The translations under genes and the position numbers were made by a program. This document shows positions 41,582-49,008 of a stretch of DNA of 64,000 bases, piece by piece. Below the pieces are notes generated by a model. That model saw only the letters and a list, made by a program, of their open reading frames with translations. It did no database searches and was not told the DNA's origin. The stretch is from Acidobacteriota bacterium. GTDB lineage: Bacteria; Acidobacteriota; Blastocatellia; Pyrinomonadales; Pyrinomonadaceae. The stretch lies in the NCBI GenBank assembly GCA_016716435.1, contig JADJWI010000003.1:1240001-1304000 (forward strand), read 5' to 3'. The first letter of the stretch is position 1, and each line of letters begins with the position of its first letter.

Positions 41582-43375
41582 TCACTGTTGCCGGATCAGC
41601 CGCTGCTTTGCCGCAAGAGCTTCGTCATGCCCGCCTCCGGAGACCGGTCCGAGCTTTATCGCCTGGTCGTAGAGCCCCATCGCCATGCTTTTTTCGTCAT
41701 AGAACTCATAAATGCGGCCGAGAGCGACATAGGTCAGCGAAACAAGGGCCGAATCGATCCTCTGCACATTCGCGATGCGGATGACGTTCTCGTACGCGAC
41801 CTTTGCCTCAAGCAGTTTGGCGGCAAGCTGTTCCTGATCTTCGATGCCGGCGGCCGCAAGGCCGGCAACGCGGCCGAGGTTGTAATAGATACGGGCATCA
41901 TCAGCATTGCCCTGAAGCAGAGCCTTGAGGTCGCGTTCGGCATCGCTCAGCCGGCGGGCCTGAATTGCTTCATCGATCGCACGTAGCTTTGTCGTGACCG
42001 GATTCTCGGCCGTCAGCGTATTCGCGGTCGACGTGGTCTTTCGGGTTTCGCGAAGGGCGAGTGCCCGCTTTCTTGCATCTGCTGATTGCACAAGCCGGTA
42101 CGACTCGCGCTCGGCATTAAAGGCAAGGATCATCTCGGCGGTCGATGCGGCGATGTCGAAATCAGAGTTCTCAACGCCCTTGAGCTGGTCTGCAAAGTGA
42201 AAGGCGAGCACTGCTCCGTTCTCATATTCCTCGGCGAGCCGGAGAGCGGTCTCATCGGCAAATTCGGCCTTGAGTTTTTCGAATTCGGCGGCGACGGCTC
42301 TTTTTTCGGTATCTGACGTTAGCAGGTCGATCCGTCGCCGAGCTTCGGTGGCAGCGGCCTGCGTCCGCTCGTTCTCGATCTGCTTTGCGTCAACGGCAGC
42401 GACGAGCGACCGCGAGACCGCGAGATAAATGTCTGGCGAGATATTGCTCCGCTCCTTCCGGCGGGCATCGAGCAGCGACTTCACTTGGTCGCGGATCGTT
42501 GTGATCTCTTTGGCATTCCGGAGCAGGATCGGGTCCACGACAAACTGCAGAAATGCCCTTCGGACCTCAGAAAAGCTGAGATCGGAATCCGGCGGAATGA
42601 TGGCGTAATACTCGTCCTTGACGTTAACGAAGTTGACCGTGCCGGAAGGCGAAAGCATTTCAGGGACGATGACGAACTTCCGCTCGCGGATCCTCGTCTC
42701 GACAGTCTGAAGCCGCGTCCGGCTTGAACGGCTTCGTTGGGACTCGGTCTTCACCTTCTCTTCGATAACAAGCAGCGGCCGCGTCTTCAAATAATAGAGA
42801 AGCTCGCTGACCATCTCGCGGGCGGTCGAGCGAAGCGTTGTGTCCGATGCTTTTTGATACGCGCGAAAGTATTCGTCCAGGTTCGCCGAAATGATTGAGC
42901 GGCGATAGAAGTCGCGAACGATCGGGGCGAAATCGAGAACGTCAAGAAGTTGGCCGGGCAGGTCGATCGTGACGACCGGATCGGCAAGGTCAGGGACGTC
43001 CGAAAGCGAGTACGCCATCGTGATGAATGGCGCAACGAGTTCGGAATCGGTCGCGTTAGGCCGGGTTCGTTTATAGCGGACGAGGAAATTAGCGATACGC
43101 TCGCGAAGATCCGCGGGGGCTGCCGCCAGATCGCTCGTCAGTTGATCGCGAAACTTCAGCCCCTCGGCCGAGAGAGGCGTTTGAAATACGCGAACGGGTT
43201 CACCTTTTTCGTTTGTGACCCTCGCCGCCTCGATGGTTGCAAGCACGACGATAACACGCTTGTCCGGCGAGATCGTGACGCCGTAATTCGAAAGGTCGAA
43301 GCCGGTCGGAACTTCCTGCGCCGGGATCGGCACGGCCAAAAAAGAGACCAATATGAAGAAAAAAAGCTTTTTCAT
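41582..43375 (-). CDS. Secreted TPR-like protein, function unknown
   Basis: 597 residues with a signal peptide (MKKLFFFILVSFLAVPIPAQ). The central part is largely helical with Arg/Glu-rich stretches; the C-terminal 150 residues have TPR-like units (ARIYYNLGRVAGLAAAG, LVSLTYVALGRIYEFY). Probably periplasmic. Starts the minus-strand block leading into era and prmA. No specific family recognised. Confidence 0.7.
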   Translation of the reverse strand: MKKLFFFILVSFLAVPIPAQEVPTGFDLSNYGVTISPDKRVIVVLATIEAARVTNEKGEPVRVFQTPLSAEGLKFRDQLTSDLAAAPADLRERIANFLVRYKRTRPNATDSELVAPFITMAYSLSDVPDLADPVVTIDLPGQLLDVLDFAPIVRDFYRRSIISANLDEYFRAYQKASDTTLRSTAREMVSELLYYLKTRPLLVIEEKVKTESQRSRSSRTRLQTVETRIRERKFVIVPEMLSPSGTVNFVNVKDEYYAIIPPDSDLSFSEVRRAFLQFVVDPILLRNAKEITTIRDQVKSLLDARRKERSNISPDIYLAVSRSLVAAVDAKQIENERTQAAATEARRRIDLLTSDTEKRAVAAEFEKLKAEFADETALRLAEEYENGAVLAFHFADQLKGVENSDFDIAASTAEMILAFNAERESYRLVQSADARKRALALRETRKTTSTANTLTAENPVTTKLRAIDEAIQARRLSDAERDLKALLQGNADDARIYYNLGRVAGLAAAGIEDQEQLAAKLLEAKVAYENVIRIANVQRIDSALVSLTYVALGRIYEFYDEKSMAMGLYDQAIKLGPVSGGGHDEALAAKQRLIRQQ

Positions 43376-43479
43376 TTAAAAACCTGCGAAGTGCCCAAAA
43401 ACTCAAGACCGAACTCTAGATGAAAACCGGCCTTTGCTGGATGTATCGCAACCTTAAATAATGCCCCAAAATGCGAAAA

Positions 43480-43506
43480 GGATAAAGGACGGAGTGTCCT
43501 TTATCC
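43480..43506 (-). terminator. Terminator of the STAS/anti-sigma operon
   Basis: GGATAAAGGAC (43480-43490) and GTCCTTTATCC (43496-43506) form a perfect 11-bp stem with a 5-base loop. On the minus strand the stem is followed by CTTTTCGC. It lies 25 bases after the STAS gene stop. Confidence 0.65.
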
Positions 43507-43531
43507 CCTTCTAACGATCGCAATTTCCACG

Positions 43532-43879
43532 TTATTCGAAGCTTGCAAGTGCTTCGGCTTCGGTGTCGAAGGTATCGAAAACCGTCAATAGCTTCGTAAT
43601 AGCAAGAAGATCCTGGATCTTCTGGGTCAGGTTAAGAAGCTTCAGCGTTCCGCCTTCTTTATTGACGGCAGTAAAGCTGGAAACCAACTCACCGATACCG
43701 CTCGAATCGATATATCCGACACCGGCAAGATTCAAAAGGATCTTGGATTTGCCCTCGCCAAGCAGACGGCGGATGGCATTTCTTAAGGCAACGCTGCCCT
43801 CGCCGATGGTTACCTTGCCTTCCAGATCCAAAACAGTTACATCGCCAGCCTGGCGTTCCGAAATGTTGATATCCGACAT
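43532..43879 (-). CDS. STAS-domain anti-sigma factor antagonist
   Basis: 115 residues from ATG 43879, chosen for its strong GAGGAGAT ribosome-binding site; the open frame upstream is noise. Reads MSDINISERQAGDVTVLDLE and has the phosphorylation motif VGYIDSSGIGELVSSF with the conserved Ser. It is an RsbV/SpoIIAA-type antagonist that binds an anti-sigma kinase when dephosphorylated. Its partner is the ATPase gene upstream, forming a partner switch. The target sigma factor is not in this window. Confidence 0.9.
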   Translation of the reverse strand: MSDINISERQAGDVTVLDLEGKVTIGEGSVALRNAIRRLLGEGKSKILLNLAGVGYIDSSGIGELVSSFTAVNKEGGTLKLLNLTQKIQDLLAITKLLTVFDTFDTEAEALASFE

Positions 43880-43964
43880 CTTTATCTCCTCGAAGTGTGT
43901 GTACGAAAAATGAAAGCTGATTTTAGAACAAAATTTTCTACAAAGTAAATGCCCGGCCGCAAAA

Positions 43965-44375
43965 TTAGAGATTCTTTGCCATTCGGACCACCATACCGCC
44001 CTCGGGATGCCGAAGCCATTCGACCTCGTCCATGAAAGACCGCATAAAAAGAATGCCTCTCCCACTTGCACTAAGCAGGTTTGCCGGGTCGGTCGGGTCC
44101 GGGATCGCATCGACATTGAAACCAATGCCAAAATCGCGTACGCGGATCTCAAAAACGCTTTCAGCAATGCTGAGAGTTATCTCGACATTTTTATCGGCAT
44201 CGAGCCGGTTGCCGTGCTTGACGGCATTTGCGACCGATTCGCGAACAGCGAGGTCGATCGCCGTAAGAGCTTCGTCGGGCACTTTGCATGCCTTGGCGAA
44301 ATCTTCCGCCGCCGACGCAGCCATATCGACCGAACCTATCTCGCTTGGTAATGTGAATTCGCGCGTTTGAGCCAC
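43965..44375 (-). CDS. RsbW-like anti-sigma ATPase/kinase
   Basis: 136 residues of the HATPase_c_2 type. N box: AIDLAVRESVANAVKHGNRL; G1: VRDFGIGFNVDAIPDP; G2: SGRGILFMRSFMDEV. It probably phosphorylates the STAS protein encoded just downstream and, by analogy with RsbW or SpoIIAB, holds a sigma factor. Promoter not located. Confidence 0.88.
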   Translation of the reverse strand: MAQTREFTLPSEIGSVDMAASAAEDFAKACKVPDEALTAIDLAVRESVANAVKHGNRLDADKNVEITLSIAESVFEIRVRDFGIGFNVDAIPDPTDPANLLSASGRGILFMRSFMDEVEWLRHPEGGMVVRMAKNL

Positions 44376-44449
44376 AGCTTGATTGCTTTTAAGGTAAGAG
44401 CTAAAGGGGCATTAAGTCAAACATGCTCACGAATTAACGAGAGCGAACT

Positions 44450-45748
44450 ATGGAAAAAACGATCGGCAAGGCAAAACGGCTGGGCGGGAACATCACGGTT
44501 CCGGGCGATAAATCGATATCGCACCGGGCCGGAATGCTCGCCGCGATTGCTTTGGGAACTACACGGATAAGTAACTTTTCCGCAAGCGAGGATTGTGGTT
44601 CAACGCTCGAATGTCTTGCGGGGCTTGGCGTTGATATTGCTCGCAGCGGCGGCGAGGTCGTGATAACGGGCCGCCCCGAAGGCTTCGACGCGCCTGCCGT
44701 GGATCTCGATTGCGGCAATAGCGGAACGACGATGCGGCTGATGGCGGGTTTGCTTACGGGGCTCGGGGTCGAGGCGACATTGACGGGCGACGCGTCGCTC
44801 AGGTCGCGGCCGATGGGGCGAATCATTGCACCGCTCGAAAAGATGGGTGCGGCGATCGAGTCGAGCGGCGGCAAAGCTCCGTTGGGTCTCGTCGGCGGGC
44901 GGAACCTCGCCGGAATCGAATATGAACTTCCGGTCGCATCCGCACAGGTGAAGTCTTGTGTGCTTCTTGCGGGCCTAAATGCCGATGGCGCGACTAAAGT
45001 CATCGAGCCGACGTCGACCCGCGACCACACCGAGCGGATGCTTCGTGGCTTTGGTGCCGATTTAGAGATAACAGAGCTCGACAGCGTCCGAAGGATCACC
45101 GTCCGCGGCGACTCGCGATTGAAGGCCACGGACCTGACCATTCCCGGCGATGTCTCATCTGCCGCCTTCTTTTTGGTGGCGGCGGCGATTCTGCCGGGTT
45201 CGGACGTGACCATTCGCGATGTCGGGCAAAATCCGACGCGTTCGGCGATCCTTGACGTTCTCAAAGCCTACTGCGTTGATCTACAGATCACGAATGAACG
45301 CATCTCCGGTGGCGAGCCGATCGGTGATATTCGTGTGCGCTCGGAGGGAGTTCCGGCAAGACCGGATGTATACACTATCTCTGGTGAAACGGTCGCGAAC
45401 CTGATCGACGAAGTGCCGATCCTTGCGGTACTCGGCGCATTGTCCGAAGGCGGGCTCGAGATCCGCGACGCGGGCGAGCTTCGCGTAAAGGAATCAGACC
45501 GCATTGCGAGCATCGTGAAGAACCTGCGGGCGATGGGAGCGGATATTGAGGAATTCGAGGACGGCTTTCGTGTTGAGAAAAGTGAGTTGAAAGGCGGGCG
45601 GGTTGATTCCTTTGGCGACCACCGGATCGCGATGGCATTTGCCGTTGCGGCTCTCGCGGCCGAGGGAGAGACGGCGATAGAGAACGCCGAATGTGCGGCC
45701 GTCTCGTTCCCCGATTTCTATGCTGTGCTTGCGTCGATCACCGAATGA
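44450..45748 (+). CDS. aroA: 3-phosphoshikimate 1-carboxyvinyltransferase (EPSP synthase)
   Basis: 432 residues. EPSP synthase motifs: ITVPGDKSISHRAGMLAAI at the start, LDCGNSGTTMRLMAGLL, SRPMGRIIAPLEKMGA, then the second half LRVKESDRIASIVKNLRAMGA and DHRIAMAFAVAALAAEG. It adds enolpyruvate from PEP to shikimate-3-phosphate. Complements the aroDE fusion at 24.5-26.0 kb. The gene stands alone with its own start and no strong SD. Confidence 0.95.
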   Translation: MEKTIGKAKRLGGNITVPGDKSISHRAGMLAAIALGTTRISNFSASEDCGSTLECLAGLGVDIARSGGEVVITGRPEGFDAPAVDLDCGNSGTTMRLMAGLLTGLGVEATLTGDASLRSRPMGRIIAPLEKMGAAIESSGGKAPLGLVGGRNLAGIEYELPVASAQVKSCVLLAGLNADGATKVIEPTSTRDHTERMLRGFGADLEITELDSVRRITVRGDSRLKATDLTIPGDVSSAAFFLVAAAILPGSDVTIRDVGQNPTRSAILDVLKAYCVDLQITNERISGGEPIGDIRVRSEGVPARPDVYTISGETVANLIDEVPILAVLGALSEGGLEIRDAGELRVKESDRIASIVKNLRAMGADIEEFEDGFRVEKSELKGGRVDSFGDHRIAMAFAVAALAAEGETAIENAECAAVSFPDFYAVLASITE

Positions 45749-45789
45749 TTTGACATCTGGGCAGGTTAAGGCAATAATCCGCTTCCTGT

Positions 45790-45935
45790 TCTTTTACAAC
45801 ATTTTGCGTTCCGGGCCGTTAGAAGTTTTTCGGTTCCGGGGAGAAGCCGGGTGAGAATCCCGCACGATCGCGTCACTGTATTTCGGCCTCGCGGGCCGAT
45901 GAAGTCAGACCTCCGCAACAGCAGAATGCCAAGCG
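45790..45935 (+). promoter_or_regulatory. Cobalamin riboswitch 1 (upstream of btuF)
   Basis: Core bases match the B12 aptamer: AGAAGCCGGGTGAGAATCCC, then CGCACGATCGCGTCACTGTA and GAAGTCAGACC near 45902-45912. Borders are approximate. It precedes btuF, with a terminator-like hairpin in between, so B12 binding should reduce transcription of btuF onward. Confidence 0.85.
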
Positions 45936-45978
45936 TGTTTCGCGTAAAAACACGGCAGGCAGATCACGGCGACATTCG

Positions 45979-46035
45979 ACGCCCTGTTTTTCTTGTCCGC
46001 GACATTTGCGCGGAGCGGAAGAGCAGGGCGTTTTT
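45979..46035 (+). terminator. Terminator-like platform of cobalamin riboswitch 1
   Basis: ACGCCCTG (45979-45986) pairs with CAGGGCGT (46024-46031), enclosing an inner CCGCG/CGCGG hairpin, followed by TTTTT. This is the likely expression platform: transcription stops when the aptamer is bound. Note that transcripts that read through enter heptamer array B. Confidence 0.6.
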
Positions 46036-46036
46036 C

Positions 46037-46085
46037 GATTTGGGATGTTCGATTTGGGATATGGGATTTGAGATCTGAGATTGTT
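46037..46085. repeat. Degenerate heptamer array B
   Basis: Seven units, GATTTGG, GATGTTC, GATTTGG, GATATGG, GATTTGA, GATCTGA, GATTGTT, between the riboswitch terminator and the btuF start. The period is exactly 7 and GAT stays in phase. Confidence 0.7.
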
Positions 46086-46089
46086 TGAG

Positions 46090-47007
46090 ATGAAGCGACG
46101 TTCGGTTGAAAGGCAGATGGTCTGCCTGCTAATGATTATGGCGGTTAATCTGCTGCTCGCGTGCGATCGGCAGGAAGAAGAACTGCCGGCGGTCGCGGAA
46201 ATGCGTACCGTGAAGGACGACCTCGGCCGCGAAGTTCGGTTGCCGGAAAAGGTTACGCGGGCCGTCTCGCTTGCACCGAGCATTACCGAGATGGTCTTTG
46301 CCGCCGGTGCGGGCGACCGGCTTGTCGGCGTCACGAGCTACTGTGATTATCCGGCCGCGGCGAAGAACATTCAGAAGGTCGGGGACACGCAATCGCCGAA
46401 CATCGAGGCGATCATCGCACTCCGGCCGCAGGTGATATTCGTCTCGACCGCCTCACAGCTTGAGGCTTTTGCGACCGCCTTGGAAGGGCAAAGGGCGGCG
46501 GTGTTCGTCGTGGATATCAGCAAGCTCGATGACGTGCCGGATCGCCTTCGCCGGCTAGGGCAGATCTTCGGGACCCGCGAGCGTGCAGATCTGGCGGCTA
46601 TCGAGCTTGAACAGCGCGTCGCGGCCGTCGAAAGGCGACCTCGGCCCGAGCGGCCGCCTCGCGTTTTGCTGCAAATATCCGAAGCAGACCTCTTCACCAT
46701 CGGGCGGGATTCGTTTATTACGGAACTCGTCGAGCGGGCGGGCGGAAAAACCGTCACGGCCGATATTCCGGGCGGATATCCAAAGCTGAGCAAGGAGACC
46801 GCGTTGGCACTCGACCCGGAGGTGATCATTCTCTCGGATAGCTCCGACAACCGGAACCCGAACGACGCGATGAAGAACTCAAGTGCCGTCCGGAGCGGCC
46901 GCGTTTACCGCGTTAATGCGGACATACTCTCGCGGCCCGGCCCGCGGCTGGCCGATGCACTCGAGCAGCTTGCGACGCTATTCAGTCAGGAACCGGCCGG
47001 AAACTAA
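46090..47007 (+). CDS. btuF: Vitamin B12 ABC transporter, substrate-binding lipoprotein
   Basis: 305 residues from ATG 46090 (TTG 46081 is also in frame). Short hydrophobic signal with lipobox LLLAC. TroA/BtuF-like fold: TRAVSLAPSITEMVFAAGAG, YCDYPAAA, LRPQVIFVSTASQLEAF, then VLLQISEADLFTIGRDSF and SGRVYRVNADILSRPGPR. With a cobalamin riboswitch and btuCD and btuB behind it, B12 (not haem or siderophore) is the likely ligand. No cobalamin biosynthesis gene is nearby, so the cell may rely on imported corrinoids. Confidence 0.88.
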   Translation: MKRRSVERQMVCLLMIMAVNLLLACDRQEEELPAVAEMRTVKDDLGREVRLPEKVTRAVSLAPSITEMVFAAGAGDRLVGVTSYCDYPAAAKNIQKVGDTQSPNIEAIIALRPQVIFVSTASQLEAFATALEGQRAAVFVVDISKLDDVPDRLRRLGQIFGTRERADLAAIELEQRVAAVERRPRPERPPRVLLQISEADLFTIGRDSFITELVERAGGKTVTADIPGGYPKLSKETALALDPEVIILSDSSDNRNPNDAMKNSSAVRSGRVYRVNADILSRPGPRLADALEQLATLFSQEPAGN

Positions 47008-47084
47008 AAACTGACACCTAGAAACTGAAAACTGTTCATTTCATAACAGTTTTTAGGTCATAGTTAAGAGTTTTTAGTTTGTTA
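47001..47084. repeat. Degenerate heptamer array C with inverted halves
   Basis: Twelve 7-base units, starting over the btuF stop: AAACTAA, AAACTGA, CACCTAG, AAACTGA, AAACTGT, then after TCATTTC the complement orientation: ATAACAG, TTTTTAG, GTCATAG, TTAAGAG, TTTTTAG, TTTGTTA. The two halves make a stem AAAACTGTT/AACAGTTTT (47028-47036, 47045-47053) with an 8-base loop, followed by T-rich sequence. Confidence 0.65.
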
Positions 47085-47095
47085 ACAATTACGTT

Positions 47096-48046
47096 TTGAA
47101 ACGTGCTAACTACATTTTTCTTTTGCTCATCGCGGGGCTGGCGGCGGCCGTGGCGGTAGCTATTTCGGTCGGGAGCGAGAGCGTTTCGGTCTTTGCACCG
47201 GACGAGCAGGGCCGGGCGATCTTGTTCGATATCCGCATTCCGCGGGTGCTGCTCGGGGCGTGCGTTGGGGCGTCGCTGGCGTTGGCGGGAGCTTCGCTGC
47301 AGGCGTTGTTGAGGAATCCGTTGGCGGAGCCTTACTTGCTCGGGGTTTCGAATGGAGCGGCTTTGGGGACGCTTATTGCGTTCGTTTTGCTCGGTGATGT
47401 CGCGGGTGCGCGGCCGGTGCTCGCATTTGCCGGAGCGGGGATCGCAACCTTCGCCGTCTATCAAATGGCCCGGAGCAAAACGGGGATGAACGTCGAGCGG
47501 CTGGTGCTGGCTGGCGTGATCATCACGACCTTTCTCTCGTCGATCATTGTCCTGCTGACGAGTTTGCTTGATGCCGCACGGCTTCGCGGCTATACATTTT
47601 GGCTGCTCGGCGATCTCTCGCAGGCGACCTATAACGGCTTTTATATGACGCTCGCTGCGGCGGTCGCCGGAACGATCGTGCTGACGTCGCAGGCCCGGGC
47701 GCTGAACCTGATGATGATCGGCGAGCGGGACGCCTTCGACCACGGCGTTGAGATCGGCCGCGTGCGGATGATCATTTTCGGAATGGCGAGCATGCTCGTC
47801 GGCACCTCGGTCGCGGCGAGCGGTTCGGTCGGCTACGTCGGGCTGATCGTGCCACACATCGTCCGGCTCGTCGTCGGGAGCGACAACCGGCTGGTCGTGC
47901 CGATGTCCGCTTTTGCCGGAGCGATATTCGTCGTGCTTGCGGATACGGTCGCCCGGACGGCGATCGCCCCGCGGGAACTTCCGGTCGGGGCGATCACGGC
48001 GTTGATCGGAGCTCCACTATTTATCTTCTTGTTGAGGCGTTCGTGA
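47096..48046 (+). CDS. btuC: Vitamin B12 ABC transporter permease
   Basis: 316 residues from a TTG start at 47096 (no ATG nearby). FecCD-type permease with about 9-10 hydrophobic segments; motif blocks RIPRVLLGACVGASLALAGA, NPLAEPYLLGVSNGAALG, and a late GYVGLIVPHIVRLVVG then LPVGAITALIGAPLFIFLLRR, all typical of BtuC/FecCD. It forms the transmembrane channel with BtuD and receives B12 from BtuF. Weak start codon could lower its expression relative to btuF. Confidence 0.92.
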   Translation: MKRANYIFLLLIAGLAAAVAVAISVGSESVSVFAPDEQGRAILFDIRIPRVLLGACVGASLALAGASLQALLRNPLAEPYLLGVSNGAALGTLIAFVLLGDVAGARPVLAFAGAGIATFAVYQMARSKTGMNVERLVLAGVIITTFLSSIIVLLTSLLDAARLRGYTFWLLGDLSQATYNGFYMTLAAAVAGTIVLTSQARALNLMMIGERDAFDHGVEIGRVRMIIFGMASMLVGTSVAASGSVGYVGLIVPHIVRLVVGSDNRLVVPMSAFAGAIFVVLADTVARTAIAPRELPVGAITALIGAPLFIFLLRRS

Positions 48047-48061
48047 GGCCCTTTTTTCCGT

Positions 48062-48096
48062 TTAATTAATAATTAGTAATTGATAATTGCTAATTA
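48062..48096. repeat. Degenerate heptamer array D
   Basis: Five in-phase units: TTAATTA, ATAATTA, GTAATTG, ATAATTG, CTAATTA. It fills the gap between btuC and btuD and is much more AT-rich than either gene. Confidence 0.65.
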
Positions 48097-48109
48097 GTTG
48101 GTCCTGAAA

Positions 48110-48880
48110 ATGCTTGCAGCTCGCAACATTTCTGTCCGTTACGGCCCGTGCGATGTGCTTCGCGAGGTTTCGCTGAGCCTTGGGCCGGGGCGGATGGTCG
48201 CCTTGCTTGGGCCGAATGGTGCGGGCAAGACGACGCTGCTCAAGGCGCTTAATGGAACGCTGCCGGCGGCCGAGGGACGTGTTGAGCTTGATGGTCGGCC
48301 GCTGGCGGAGCTTTCGCGGCGGGAGGCGGCGAGGCGGATCGCGGTGGTCGCGCAGGAAAATGAGACGAAGTTTCCCGTGACGGTGCTTGATTTTGTCCTT
48401 TCGGGGCGGTTCGCACACGGCGGAGCGTTCGGCTGGGAGCGTGCGGAGGACGTCGCGGTCGCCGAGCGGGCACTCGCCGATTGCGACCTTGAGAGGTACG
48501 GCTTGCGGCTGATGAATCAGCTTTCGGGCGGCGAGCGGCAGCGTGTTGTGCTCGCCCGGGCTCTCGCGACCGAGGCGAAAATTCTCTTGCTCGATGAGCC
48601 GACGGCCAATCTCGACCTTGCTCATCAGGCGATGATCTTTCGGCTCGTCCGCGGCCGGTGCGACGCCGAGGGCTTTGCGGCGGTGGTGATAACGCATGAC
48701 CTAAATCTAGCTGCCGAGTTTGCCGACGAACTACTTTTGCTACACCGTGGCGGGCTTTTCGCGGCCGGAGCGGCGGAAGAAGTGCTCAGCGAGGCGAATA
48801 TCGCCGAGGTTTTCGGCGTCCGGGTTCTGCTGGATGCAAATCCGGTCAGTGGCTGCGTTCGTGTGACGAACGTATTTTGA
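48110..48880 (+). CDS. btuD: Vitamin B12 ABC transporter ATPase
   Basis: 256 residues from ATG 48110 (TTG 48098 also in frame). Walker A LGPNGAGKTTLLKAL near 38, signature LSGGERQRVVLARAL near 140, Walker B ILLLDEPTANLDLAHQ, and switch His in VVITHDLNLAAEFAD. Energises BtuC. Its stop lies only a few bases before the second riboswitch. Confidence 0.93.
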   Translation: MLAARNISVRYGPCDVLREVSLSLGPGRMVALLGPNGAGKTTLLKALNGTLPAAEGRVELDGRPLAELSRREAARRIAVVAQENETKFPVTVLDFVLSGRFAHGGAFGWERAEDVAVAERALADCDLERYGLRLMNQLSGGERQRVVLARALATEAKILLLDEPTANLDLAHQAMIFRLVRGRCDAEGFAAVVITHDLNLAAEFADELLLLHRGGLFAAGAAEEVLSEANIAEVFGVRVLLDANPVSGCVRVTNVF

Positions 48881-48883
48881 ATG

Positions 48884-48994
48884 GCGGCCGTTGCAATGGA
48901 AGCCCGGTGAAAATCCGGCGCTGCCCACGCAACCGTTATAGTCGGGAACATCGCCCGGCCGCTTTGGCTTTTGAACCATTCTGCGTGTGGGCAG
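48884..48994 (+). promoter_or_regulatory. Cobalamin riboswitch 2 (upstream of btuB)
   Basis: Closing stem GCGGCCG (48884-48890)/CGGCCGC (48956-48962). Core AGCCCGGTGAAAATCCGG then CGCTGCCCACGCAACCGT matches the B12 aptamer. CTGCCCACGC (48921-48930) can pair with GCGTGTGGGCAG (48983-48994), which abuts the AGAAGAGGG ribosome-binding site of btuB. This suggests that B12 binding blocks translation of btuB. Confidence 0.85.
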
Positions 48995-49008
48995 AAGAGG
49001 GCAACATC

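Noticed and set aside
46037..46085. CRISPR array
   Set aside because: The repeats are 7 bases without spacers and no cas genes are present; this is a short tandem repeat.
48877..49008. N-terminal extension of btuB
   Set aside because: This stretch is the cobalamin aptamer; a GTG at 49009 follows a good ribosome-binding site and gives a proper signal peptide.
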